Source: an uncultured Lysobacterales bacterium (GTDB lineage Bacteria > Pseudomonadota > Gammaproteobacteria > Xanthomonadales > SZUA-36). Taken from it: a DNA stretch of 16,673 nucleotides. Positions 1 to 7,075 of the stretch are shown one piece after another. Position 1 is the stretch's first letter, and each line of letters starts with the position of its first letter. The DNA is taken from contig CALJWY010000254.1 of assembly GCA_937974465.1 (NCBI GenBank), positions 1 through 16,673 on the forward strand, in the 5' to 3' direction. Made by a program: the position numbers and the translations under genes. The notes below the pieces were generated by a model. It was not told the origin of the DNA. It made no database searches and worked only from the letters and a program-made list of their open reading frames with translations.

Positions 1-112
1 GTCTATTTTCACCTCTTTTCAAATCTAATACCTTGCGAAAAAGCCATTTTTCACAGGAGAGGATTTGGCCTGATTCAAAGGTATTTTGTTTGCACTAAAA
101 CCGGCCACTTAG

Positions 113-126
113 CTGACCCAGATCAA
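113..126 (+). promoter_or_regulatory. Candidate FNR/Anr-type site of the hox promoter
   Basis: CTGAC-CCAG-ATCAA matches the FNR-family consensus TTGAT-N4-ATCAA at 8 of 10 defined positions, and the right half is perfect. The site is centred at 119.5. A class II promoter (activator at -41.5) would put +1 at 161 and the -10 hexamer at 149-154, where TCTACT (4 of 6 to TATAAT) is found. Transcription would then leave a leader of about 109 nt before the hoxF start. The match and spacing are seen directly; FNR control is inferred. Confidence 0.4.
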
Positions 127-146
127 TTAATTCTCCGGAAATTAAT
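126..146. repeat. Inverted repeat in the hox upstream region
   Basis: ATTAATT (126-132) and AATTAAT (140-146) are perfect 7-bp inverted arms separated by 7 nt that include TCCGGA. The dyad overlaps the last base of the FNR-like site and lies just upstream of the proposed -10 element, where a regulator could bind. It is AT-rich and short, so chance occurrence is possible. Confidence 0.3.
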
Positions 147-253
147 GCTCTACTGCATTTGGATCCTATCCATTTCCATGCCCGGATCGCAGGCAGAAAA
201 GAACAACAATAATGCGTGTAAGTAGCTGTTTTCGTGATACATTATGTGTTACT

Positions 254-259
254 AAGGAG
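254..259 (+). promoter_or_regulatory. Shine-Dalgarno sequence that sets the hoxF start
   Basis: AAGGAG lies 10 nt before a GTG at 270. An earlier in-frame GTG at 234 has no comparable ribosome binding site, and the 12 residues it would add look unlike any HoxF sequence. The start at 270 is therefore preferred. Confidence 0.7.
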
Positions 260-269
260 TGTTTGCACC

Positions 270-2057
270 GTGAAAGACCCAGGTGGTTTTCTTACCAGAT
301 TAAGCACTGACTCAGACGACTCGCCAGACCGCTTATTGCAGCATCTTATTGCCATACAGCACCACCATTCGTATATCCCTGATGAAGCGGTGAGGAGGCT
401 GTCCGAGCGCCTTGGTACGCCGGCGGTCGAGATATTTTCTGTTATCGCCTATTACGCTTTTCTGCACCGCCACCCGCGTGGTCAATTTGATATTTACTTC
501 AGCGACAACATCACCGACCGCATGCTCGGAAACAAGGCCCTGATGGAGGGTATGTGTAAGAAACTGGGGGTAGAACCCGGGGTACCCCGTGCGGACGGCA
601 AAGTAACCATAGATATGACTTCATGCACGGGCATGTGTGACCAGGGGCCGGCCTTGCTCGTGAATGGGATGGCAGTCACCAGGCTGACGGAAGAGCGTAT
701 CCACAAAATGGTTGGCCTGATAGAAGCCGGTGTTCCTGCTGCAAAGTGGCCAAAACGATTCTTCGTAGTCAAGGACAATATCCAGCGCAAGGATATGCTG
801 CTATCCGATTACATCATCCGCGGCAGCGCCATCGATGCCCTCAATGTCAAAGGCGGCGATGCCATACTAGAGTCACTCGATGCATCCAATCTCCGCGGAC
901 GGGGTGGCGCCGGTTTCAAGACTGCCACCAAGTGGCGTTTTTGCCGTGAAGCGCCGGGTGCCGAGCATTATGTGGTCTGTAATGCCGACGAGGGCGAACC
1001 GGGGACATTCAAAGACCGGCTGCTGTTGCACAGCTATGCCAACTGTGTAATTGAGGGCATGACCTTGTGCGCTGGAGTGATTGGGGCGAAGAAGGGCTTC
1101 ATCTACCTGCGAGGCGAGTACCTTTATCTCGTCGAAGCTCTTGAGAAAACACTTCAGGACCGACGCGATGCCAACCTGCTCGGTGAAAAAATCCGCGGCA
1201 AACCGGGATTTGATTTCGATATCGAAATTCACCTGGGTGCTGGCGCCTATGTCTGCGGTGAAGAGTCAGCATTGATTGAGTCATTGGAAGGCAAGCGTGG
1301 TATTCCACGCCAGCGGCCACCCTTCCCTGTCGTATCCGGCTATCGCAACCGCCCTACGGTGGTGAATAACGTAGAGACGTTCGTGGCTGCGGCTCACATC
1401 GCGGTTTTCGGCGCCGATTGGTTCAAGTCATCCGGCACCGGCGATTCCACCGGCACCAAGCTATTCAGTGTCAGTGGCGATTGCGCAAAACCGGGCATCT
1501 ATGAATACCCGTTTGGCGTGACCATCCGCCAGGTCCTGGAAGATTGCGGCGCCAGTGATACCCAGGCTGTACAACTATCCGGTGCTGCCGGATCAACCAT
1601 TCCTCCACAGGAATTCTACCGCCATATTGCCTTTGAAGACGTTCCGACCGGTGGCTCCTTCATGATCTTCAATCAGAAGCGCGACCTGTTGAAAATGGTA
1701 TTGAACTTCACTCGGTTTTTCTGCCATGAGAGCTGTGGTTTCTGCACCCCATGCCGCATAGGCGGTCGCCTGATGAATGACCTGGTGGAGAAAGTTATGG
1801 TGGGCTATGCCACCAGCTACGATATTTCCGAGCTGAAAAAAATTGGCCTGGTGATGAAAAAAACCGCGCATTGCGGCCTCGGCTCCACCGCCCCGAACCC
1901 GGTACTTGATACACTGAAAAAATTCCCGGGCACCTACTCAAAACGCCTGATCAATACCAGCTATGAGCCAGCTTTCAATCTTGAATCAGCACTGGAAGTC
2001 TCCAGGCATCTCACCGGACGTGACGATGAAAGAGCCCACTTGGAGCTAGGAAATTGA
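270..2057 (+). CDS. hoxF: NAD-reducing [NiFe]-hydrogenase, diaphorase subunit HoxF
   Basis: This is the flavoprotein (diaphorase) subunit of a cytoplasmic bidirectional hydrogenase. It passes electrons between FMN/NAD(H) and the Fe-S chain of HoxU. Starting at the GTG with a Shine-Dalgarno, it has 595 residues, close to the roughly 600 of Cupriavidus-type HoxF. Residues 1 to about 145 form a NuoE-like domain. The rest is NuoF-like: the glycine-rich FMN/NADH loop RGRGGAGF (209-216), NADEGEPGTFKDR (about 238-250), GAGAYVCGEES (323-333), and a [4Fe-4S] set C489-x2-C492-x2-C495 with C535. In the NuoE-like part only the second cysteine pair (C119, C123) is present; the usual first pair is replaced by S78 and D83. 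It is the first gene of hoxFUYHW and its stop overlaps the hoxU start. No separate hoxE is visible, as expected when the NuoE domain is fused. Confidence 0.95.
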   Translation: MKDPGGFLTRLSTDSDDSPDRLLQHLIAIQHHHSYIPDEAVRRLSERLGTPAVEIFSVIAYYAFLHRHPRGQFDIYFSDNITDRMLGNKALMEGMCKKLGVEPGVPRADGKVTIDMTSCTGMCDQGPALLVNGMAVTRLTEERIHKMVGLIEAGVPAAKWPKRFFVVKDNIQRKDMLLSDYIIRGSAIDALNVKGGDAILESLDASNLRGRGGAGFKTATKWRFCREAPGAEHYVVCNADEGEPGTFKDRLLLHSYANCVIEGMTLCAGVIGAKKGFIYLRGEYLYLVEALEKTLQDRRDANLLGEKIRGKPGFDFDIEIHLGAGAYVCGEESALIESLEGKRGIPRQRPPFPVVSGYRNRPTVVNNVETFVAAAHIAVFGADWFKSSGTGDSTGTKLFSVSGDCAKPGIYEYPFGVTIRQVLEDCGASDTQAVQLSGAAGSTIPPQEFYRHIAFEDVPTGGSFMIFNQKRDLLKMVLNFTRFFCHESCGFCTPCRIGGRLMNDLVEKVMVGYATSYDISELKKIGLVMKKTAHCGLGSTAPNPVLDTLKKFPGTYSKRLINTSYEPAFNLESALEVSRHLTGRDDERAHLELGN

Positions 2058-2806
2058 GCACGGACAAGACCTTCAGAATGGACGGCAAGGCCATACCTTT
2101 TGAGGCTGGCGAGACCGTCATGGACGCCGCGCTGCGAGCCGGCGAATACATTCCTCACCTGTGCCATAACCCCAATTTTCCACCGCACGGCAGTTGCCGT
2201 GTCTGCGTGGTGGATGTCAACGGCAAGCACATGTGCTCCTGCACGCTTGAAGCCGCTGAGCATATGGAAGTCGATAATAGCTCAGACGCAATCATCGACA
2301 AGCGCCGAACTCTGCTGCAAATGTTGTTTGTCGAAGGTAACCACACCTGTCCGGCCTGTGAAAAGAGTGGTGACTGCCAATTGCAGGCAGTGGCCTATCA
2401 CACGCGTATGCTAAGTCCGCATTTCACCCACTTCTTTCCAAAACGGTCCATTGACCCTTCCCATCCGGACATGATGTTCTATTACAACCGCTGTATTTTG
2501 TGCGGATTATGTGTTCGTGTCAGCCGTGATGTGGACAAGAAGTCCGTGTTTGCCATCAGCGGTCGCGGCATCGATAGCCGCCTGGTGTTTAACTCGCCTA
2601 GCGGGAAATTGGGTGACAGTGATTTTTCCGCCACCGATGAAGCTGCCAAGGTCTGCCCGGTTGGCGCAATCCTGCCAAAACATGTCGGTTATGAAACCCC
2701 CATCGGTCAACGCCTGTATGACAACAAGCCCATCAGTGTTGTCGGCGACACAATCGCCAAAAACCATTCTGAAAAGCCAGTGGTAATTGGAGGTCCTCAT
2801 GAGTGA
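2054..2806 (+). CDS. hoxU: NAD-reducing hydrogenase, Fe-S subunit HoxU
   Basis: HoxU relays electrons between HoxF and the HoxYH hydrogenase module and resembles the N-terminal part of NuoG. The 250 residues carry three cluster-binding sets: a [2Fe-2S] ferredoxin pattern (C37, C48, C51, C63), a His-liganded [4Fe-4S] set (H97, C99, C102, C108), and a second [4Fe-4S] set (C147, C150, C153 and C201 in a CPVGAI motif). Translation probably starts at a TTG that overlaps the hoxF stop (TTGA, 4 nt), with GGAG at 2042-2045 eight bases upstream. That arrangement implies translational coupling and equal amounts of HoxF and HoxU. The protein ends about where HoxU proteins end, with none of the large molybdopterin-like domain of NuoG. 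Confidence 0.94.
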   Translation: MSTDKTFRMDGKAIPFEAGETVMDAALRAGEYIPHLCHNPNFPPHGSCRVCVVDVNGKHMCSCTLEAAEHMEVDNSSDAIIDKRRTLLQMLFVEGNHTCPACEKSGDCQLQAVAYHTRMLSPHFTHFFPKRSIDPSHPDMMFYYNRCILCGLCVRVSRDVDKKSVFAISGRGIDSRLVFNSPSGKLGDSDFSATDEAAKVCPVGAILPKHVGYETPIGQRLYDNKPISVVGDTIAKNHSEKPVVIGGPHE

Positions 2807-3368
2807 CCTGCAACAGGCCGCCCCGCTAAGGAAGGATAAACTGATTGTTTCAACCGCCGCATTGTGCGGTTGCTTTGGCTGCCACATGTCCCTGCTGGAT
2901 ATCGATGAGCGCATCCTTGACCTGGTTGAACTCGTGGAGTTTGACCGTACACCGATCACGGATATCAAGACGGTTGGCAAATGTGATATCGGCCTGATCG
3001 AAGGTAGTGTCGGTAATGCCGAGAATGTCGAAGTTTTGCGTGAGTTCCGCAATCATTGTGACATCCTGGTGGCGGTCGGCGCCTGCGCCGTCAATGGCGG
3101 GATTCCGGCGATGCGTAACCAGTTCGAACTGAAGGACTGCCTCGAGGAGGTCTATATCCACGGAATTGGTGTGGATAATCCCCACATACCCAACGACGTG
3201 GAAATTCCGCTACTGCTGGATAAGGTCCACCCCCTTCACGAGGTGGTCAGAATTGACTATTTCCTGCCCGGCTGCCCGCCTTCTGCAGATACTTTCTGGA
3301 CGTTTCTCACCAACCTGATCGCGGGTAAGGAAATCAGTTTCCCGTACTCGTTGATTCACTACGACTAA
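2799..3368 (+). CDS. hoxY: NAD-reducing hydrogenase small subunit HoxY
   Basis: HoxY is the small subunit of the [NiFe]-hydrogenase module. It holds the proximal [4Fe-4S] cluster next to the active site in HoxH. The cluster ligand motif LCGCFGCH gives C25-x2-C28 (C23 also present). It is followed by EGSVGN, VGACAVNGGIPA and the late ligand region FLPGCPPSAD. The protein has 189 residues, lacks a Tat signal peptide and has no extra C-terminal cluster domain, as expected for a cytoplasmic group 3d enzyme. The ATG at 2799 is preferred over an in-frame TTG at 2787 because GGAGGT (2789-2794) lies just upstream of it. It overlaps the end of hoxU by 8 nt. Confidence 0.94.
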   Translation: MSDLQQAAPLRKDKLIVSTAALCGCFGCHMSLLDIDERILDLVELVEFDRTPITDIKTVGKCDIGLIEGSVGNAENVEVLREFRNHCDILVAVGACAVNGGIPAMRNQFELKDCLEEVYIHGIGVDNPHIPNDVEIPLLLDKVHPLHEVVRIDYFLPGCPPSADTFWTFLTNLIAGKEISFPYSLIHYD

Positions 3369-3398
3369 CCCAACGCATAGCGCGAAAGAGGGATTGAA

Positions 3399-4889
3399 AT
3401 GACCTCAGCACTGGAAACAGCCGACAACCCGCAGGATATGAAGCGTATTGTTATCGAGCCGCTGACCCGCGTCGAAGGTCATGGCAAGGTCACACTTCTG
3501 CAAGGGAGCAACCGCAGCATACAGCAGGCACGTCTGCATATTACTGAGTTTCGCGGTTTTGAGAAATTCATCCAGGGCAGGCCGTATTGGGAATTGCCTG
3601 TTCTTGTACAGCGTTTGTGCGGCATCTGCCCCGTCAGCCATCACCTGGCTGCCGCCAAGGCCACCGATATGATTGTCGGGGCCAGCGAGCTGACCCCCAC
3701 CGCTGAAAAAATCCGCCGCCTGATGCACTTTGGACAGACGCTGCAGTCACACGCGCTGCATTTCTTCCACCTGTGCTCACCTGACCTCCTGTTCGGCTTT
3801 GATGATGACATTCGTCACCGCAATATTGTAGGCATCATTGAGGACAGCCCGGAAATAGCCAGGCAGGGTGTGTTGCTGCGCAAATATGGACAGGAGGTGA
3901 TACGCATCACCTCCGGCAAGCGTATCCATGGTACCGGTGCTATTCCCGGTGGTATTAACAAGTCACTCACCCAGAAAGAAATTCGTTATTTGCAGGGTGA
4001 TATTGGACAAATGATCGCTTGGTCACAGGGCGCCCTGGAACTGCTCAAAAAGGTGTTCTTTGAGCACTACAACTACCACCTGGGTTTCGGCAGCATAGAG
4101 AGCAACATGATGAGCATGATCCGCGCTGATGGGGCCTTCGAGCTCTATCACGGCGGTCTGCGTGCCCGCGACCGGAATGGCGAATCGATTTTTGACCACA
4201 ACGACTACCGGAACTACGACCAATATATCCGTGAAAGCGTGAAGGACTGGAGCTATATGAAGTTTCCCTTCATCAGCGCCCTGGGACAGGAGAACGGCTG
4301 GTATCGGGTCGGCCCGTTGGCACGCGTCAACAACTGTGATTTCTTTTCCACGCCGCTGGCGGAAGAAGCACGTAAAGAATTTATCGCCATCGGCGATGGC
4401 AAGCCCGTGCAGTCGACGCTGGGTTACCATTGGGCGCGGCTGATCGAACTCCTGCATTGCGCCGAGGCGATCGCGGAACTGTTGGGCGACCGGGACCTGG
4501 TTGGCAAAGAGCTTCGTAACATGGGTAACTTACAAAGTTCTGGCACCGGGGTCATCGAAGCCCCCAGGGGCACCCTGTTTCACCACTATGAAATCGATGA
4601 ACTGGGTATTGTTACCAAGGCCAGCCTGATTGTTTCCACCACCAATAACAACCAGGCCATGAACGAGTCTATCCGCAAGGTCGCCAACCAGTACCTGGAC
4701 GGCCATCGTTTAACCGAAGCCCTGCTCAACCAGGTCGAAGTTGCCATCCGCGCCTATGATCCATGCCTGTCCTGCGCCACCCATGCGATTGGCAAGATGC
4801 CGATGGAACTGAACCTGTGTGATGACGATGGTGAGTTGATTGACCGGCTGGAGAAGCGCGCAGACGGCCGGATCAGCAGAACCATCTGA
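3399..4889 (+). CDS. hoxH: NAD-reducing hydrogenase large subunit HoxH (precursor)
   Basis: HoxH carries the Ni-Fe(CN)2CO active site that splits or makes H2. Both signatures are complete: RLCGICPVSHH near the N terminus (C74, C77) and DPCLSCATH near the C terminus (C456, C459, H462). RVEGHGKV lies near the start. By analogy with the family, the endopeptidase cuts after H462, which would remove a 34-residue tail beginning AIGKMP. The protein has 496 residues, a normal size. AGAGGGA at 3386-3393 precedes the ATG. A second ATG at 3438 begins MKRIVIEPLTRVEG, a more typical N terminus, but AGGA is only one base from it, so the upstream start is kept. The gap from hoxY is 30 nt. The hyp genes needed to assemble the metal centre are not in this window. 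Confidence 0.95.
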   Translation: MTSALETADNPQDMKRIVIEPLTRVEGHGKVTLLQGSNRSIQQARLHITEFRGFEKFIQGRPYWELPVLVQRLCGICPVSHHLAAAKATDMIVGASELTPTAEKIRRLMHFGQTLQSHALHFFHLCSPDLLFGFDDDIRHRNIVGIIEDSPEIARQGVLLRKYGQEVIRITSGKRIHGTGAIPGGINKSLTQKEIRYLQGDIGQMIAWSQGALELLKKVFFEHYNYHLGFGSIESNMMSMIRADGAFELYHGGLRARDRNGESIFDHNDYRNYDQYIRESVKDWSYMKFPFISALGQENGWYRVGPLARVNNCDFFSTPLAEEARKEFIAIGDGKPVQSTLGYHWARLIELLHCAEAIAELLGDRDLVGKELRNMGNLQSSGTGVIEAPRGTLFHHYEIDELGIVTKASLIVSTTNNNQAMNESIRKVANQYLDGHRLTEALLNQVEVAIRAYDPCLSCATHAIGKMPMELNLCDDDGELIDRLEKRADGRISRTI

Positions 4890-4898
4890 GCAGTTAAT

Positions 4899-5402
4899 AT
4901 GAGTATCCGGAACACCCCTGCCCCGGTCCTGGTTCTCACCTGGGGCAACCCTTCACGCGGTGACGACGCGCTTGGCCCTGCGCTGTATGACTTGCTGGTG
5001 CAACACAAATCAGAAACCGGTGAGTTGGACCATGTCGATGTCTTTACGGACTTCCAATTACAAATTGAGCACGCGGTCGATATTGAAAAGCGCCAGCTGG
5101 TGATTTTTGTCGACGCTGGAGTTACAAACCCAGAGCCATTTTCTTTCCAGCAACTCCAGCCGCAACGCGATGACAGCTTTACCAGCCATGCCATGAGCCC
5201 GGCATCTGTATTGGCCGTGTATCAACAGGTTAAGCAGGAGAACCCCCCACCGGCCTTCCTTCTCACCATCAGGGCTTATGAATTTGGACTGGGCAAGGAG
5301 ATGAGCTCCCATGCCAGGGCCAACCTTGAGGCGGCTTTTAGTTTTATCCTCACCAAAATCACCCGGTTGGGAGCAGAACCCCAGAATACCCAGACCGTTT
5401 AA
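4899..5402 (+). CDS. hoxW: Hydrogenase maturation endopeptidase HoxW
   Basis: This is the Ni-dependent aspartate-type endopeptidase of the HybD/HoxW family. It removes the C-terminal tail of HoxH after nickel insertion. The N-terminal motif GNPSRGDDALGP places D23 at the position of the first Ni-recognition acid of HybD. D72 (in VDAG) and H97 fit the other two ligands. YEFGLG (127-132) is a further conserved stretch of this subgroup. The protein has 167 residues. It begins 9 nt after the hoxH stop without a clear Shine-Dalgarno sequence, so it is probably translated by coupling to hoxH. Being the last gene of the cluster and directly next to its substrate gene strongly supports the assignment. 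Confidence 0.88.
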   Translation: MSIRNTPAPVLVLTWGNPSRGDDALGPALYDLLVQHKSETGELDHVDVFTDFQLQIEHAVDIEKRQLVIFVDAGVTNPEPFSFQQLQPQRDDSFTSHAMSPASVLAVYQQVKQENPPPAFLLTIRAYEFGLGKEMSSHARANLEAAFSFILTKITRLGAEPQNTQTV

Positions 5403-5474
5403 ACACGGCAAAAGTACTCCGTTCAAACATGTGATATAAATGCAGGAGAATCCGGTAACCCTGAAAAAACTGAC

Positions 5475-5489
5475 CTGCCGGGCCGGCAG
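5475..5489. repeat. GC-rich palindrome between hoxW and arfB
   Basis: CTGCCGG-G-CCGGCAG is a perfect 7-bp inverted repeat around a single base and could fold as a 5-bp stem with a 5-nt loop. On the minus strand a T6 run follows it after 5 nt. On the plus strand, which carries both flanking genes, no T run follows. It is therefore not a convincing terminator for hoxW. A second small hairpin (CCAG-GTAA-CTGG) lies about 20 nt further on. Confidence 0.4.
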
Positions 5490-5554
5490 CCGGATCAGCG
5501 ACTCCAGGTAACTGGCGCCTCCCACATGACGAGCCAAGATGCTGTACCAATATC

Positions 5555-5968
5555 ATGTTCAAAATCAATGACCACCTGAGTATTCCCGCTGGCGAGATCG
5601 AAATCAGTGCGATCCGTGCCCAGGGTGCCGGCGGGCAGAATGTTAACAAGGTATCTTCCGCCATCCATTTGCGATTTGATATCGGGGCATCGTCACTGCC
5701 CGAGGCGGTCAAACAGCGCTTGTTGAAACAGCGGGACCAACGGATCACTGCCGATGGTGTGGTCATCATCAAGGCTCAGAACCACCGCACCCAGGAAAAG
5801 AACCGCAGCGAGGCGTTTGCACGCCTCAGGGATCTGATTCAGCCGGCATTGTCTGCACCGCGTAAACGAATAGCAACCAAGCCCGGCCGGGCCGCAAAAG
5901 AAAAACGCCTGGAGGAAAAAAAGCGCCGCGGTTCAATCAAAAAACTACGCGGAAACCCGGTTGACTAA
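5555..5968 (+). CDS. arfB: Alternative ribosome-rescue factor ArfB (peptidyl-tRNA hydrolase)
   Basis: ArfB (YaeJ) releases nascent chains from ribosomes stalled at the 3' end of truncated mRNAs. The catalytic GGQ is at residues 26-28 within RAQGAGGQNVNK, which matches the class I release-factor domain. The basic C-terminal tail (about 105-137, rich in K and R) is the part that inserts into the empty mRNA channel. At 137 residues it has the full family length and lacks the codon-recognition domain of RF1/RF2. The ATG at 5555 has no clear Shine-Dalgarno sequence but aligns with the usual N terminus of the family. It lies 152 nt downstream of hoxW, so it may belong to a separate transcript. Confidence 0.93.
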   Translation: MFKINDHLSIPAGEIEISAIRAQGAGGQNVNKVSSAIHLRFDIGASSLPEAVKQRLLKQRDQRITADGVVIIKAQNHRTQEKNRSEAFARLRDLIQPALSAPRKRIATKPGRAAKEKRLEEKKRRGSIKKLRGNPVD

Positions 5969-5989
5969 TCGAACAGCCCTTATTCCCTA

Positions 5990-6010
5990 ACCTGATCTTT
6001 AACATCAGGT
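5990..6010 (+). terminator. Weak hairpin downstream of arfB
   Basis: ACCTGAT (5990-5996) and ATCAGGT (6004-6010) form a perfect 7-bp stem with a 7-nt loop, 22 nt after the arfB stop. Only a short T-rich stretch (ATCATCTTT) follows, so termination would be inefficient at best. Confidence 0.35.
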
Positions 6011-6017
6011 ATCATCT

Positions 6018-6047
6018 TTGGTAGCCGTCATCGATAACCGTTATACG
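6018..6047 (+). promoter_or_regulatory. Possible sigma70 promoter for the lpxL-like gene
   Basis: TTGGTA (6018-6023) and TATACG (6042-6047) are separated by 18 nt, about 100 nt before the acyltransferase start. Each hexamer matches the consensus at 4 of 6 positions, so this is a weak prediction. Confidence 0.22.
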
Positions 6048-6149
6048 TGGCATTGATTCTTCCTCGAAGTTAAGATGCTAGCTGCTCCAACCAGTAAAAC
6101 GAGCGATAGCGAAAATATGCAGCAAAAGGGACTATGATTCTCAAATAAG

Positions 6150-7031
6150 ATGAGTGCGATACTTTATTACCTGACGCTGCCTTTCCTTTACCTGGTGTCA
6201 ATCCTGCCCCGGCCCCTGCTGTATCTTTTATCGGATTTTATTTACGTCCTTGTCTACACGGTTTTCGGTTACCGGAAAAAAGTGGTCACCAGTAACCTGG
6301 TCAATGCCTTTCCCGACAAGACCACGGAAGAAATCAACAAAATCCGTCGTGATTTTTATCACTACTTTTGCGATCTGAGCCTGGAAACCATCAAAACACT
6401 GAGCATCTCCCCTACTGCCACCAGGCAGTATTTTGATGAGGGAGACCTCTCCGTCCTTGAGCATTACTTCCGTGAGAAAAAGAGTGTCATCATAGTCATG
6501 GGACACCTGGGTAACTGGGAGTTGGCCGGGGCTTACTTCAGTCAAATGTCACTGCACCAGTTGTATGTCATCTATCACCCACTGGCCAATAAACACTTTG
6601 ACAGGATGTTCTATCGCATGCGCACGCGATCTGGCATCAAGCTTTATGCAATGAAGGAAACATTCCGGGGCATGCTTCGGAACCGGAACAAACTGACCGC
6701 TACCGCTTTTATAGCCGACCAGACGCCGTCTCCCGGCAGTGCCTATTGGATGAAGTTTCTGAACCAGGACACACCGGTATTCAAGGGCACCGAAGCCATC
6801 GCCCGCAAATTGGGTTACCCGGTTGTCTACTTGTCCGTTATTCGTGAGAAACGAGGGCGTTACCGGCTGGCGGCCGAACTGCTGGCCGAACACCCGGATA
6901 GATTTGAGGAAAATCAATTAACCGAATTACATACCAAACGCCTTGAGCGTGACATTATCGATCACCCTGAAACCTGGCTATGGTCACACCGAAGGTGGAA
7001 ACACAAAAGACCTACAAGCCATGGGGGATGA
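6150..7031 (+). CDS. LpxL-like lipid A / lysophospholipid acyltransferase
   Basis: A member of the LPLAT family (LpxL/HtrB type) that transfers an acyl chain, most likely a secondary acyl chain onto a lipid A precursor, at the inner face of the cytoplasmic membrane. The N-terminal 40 residues are a hydrophobic membrane anchor. The catalytic H-x4-E motif is HLGNWE (H119, E124). A DQTP motif follows at 190-193, and the C terminus holds a W-rich basic stretch SHRRWKHKRP (279-288). The 293 residues are slightly shorter than enterobacterial LpxL. FGYRKKVV, NAFPDKT, FLNQDTPVF and the end motif look to me closer to the acyltransferases of Bacteroidota than to gammaproteobacterial HtrB. This judgement rests on memory of the family and has not been tested. 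The acceptor substrate is unknown. No strong Shine-Dalgarno is seen before ATG 6150. Confidence 0.85.
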   Translation: MSAILYYLTLPFLYLVSILPRPLLYLLSDFIYVLVYTVFGYRKKVVTSNLVNAFPDKTTEEINKIRRDFYHYFCDLSLETIKTLSISPTATRQYFDEGDLSVLEHYFREKKSVIIVMGHLGNWELAGAYFSQMSLHQLYVIYHPLANKHFDRMFYRMRTRSGIKLYAMKETFRGMLRNRNKLTATAFIADQTPSPGSAYWMKFLNQDTPVFKGTEAIARKLGYPVVYLSVIREKRGRYRLAAELLAEHPDRFEENQLTELHTKRLERDIIDHPETWLWSHRRWKHKRPTSHGG

Positions 7032-7063
7032 GCAGATGCGAGGTCTGTGTGATTAAGCACCTT

Positions 7064-7069
7064 GGAGAG
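7064..7069 (+). promoter_or_regulatory. Shine-Dalgarno sequence that sets the mscS-family start
   Basis: GGAGAG lies 6 nt before GTG 7076. Starting there gives a protein that begins directly with a signal peptide. Starting at the earlier in-frame ATG (6980) would place 32 non-hydrophobic residues before it and overlap the upstream gene by 52 nt. Confidence 0.65.
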
Positions 7070-7075
7070 CAATAC

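Noticed and set aside
60..110. Sigma54 promoter (GG-N10-GC) upstream of hoxF
   Set aside because: TGGCC and TTTGCAC are present but not with the strict 10-nt spacing required.
234..269. Longer hoxF start at GTG 234
   Set aside because: No Shine-Dalgarno, and the added residues do not resemble HoxF; GTG 270 has AAGGAG at a proper distance.
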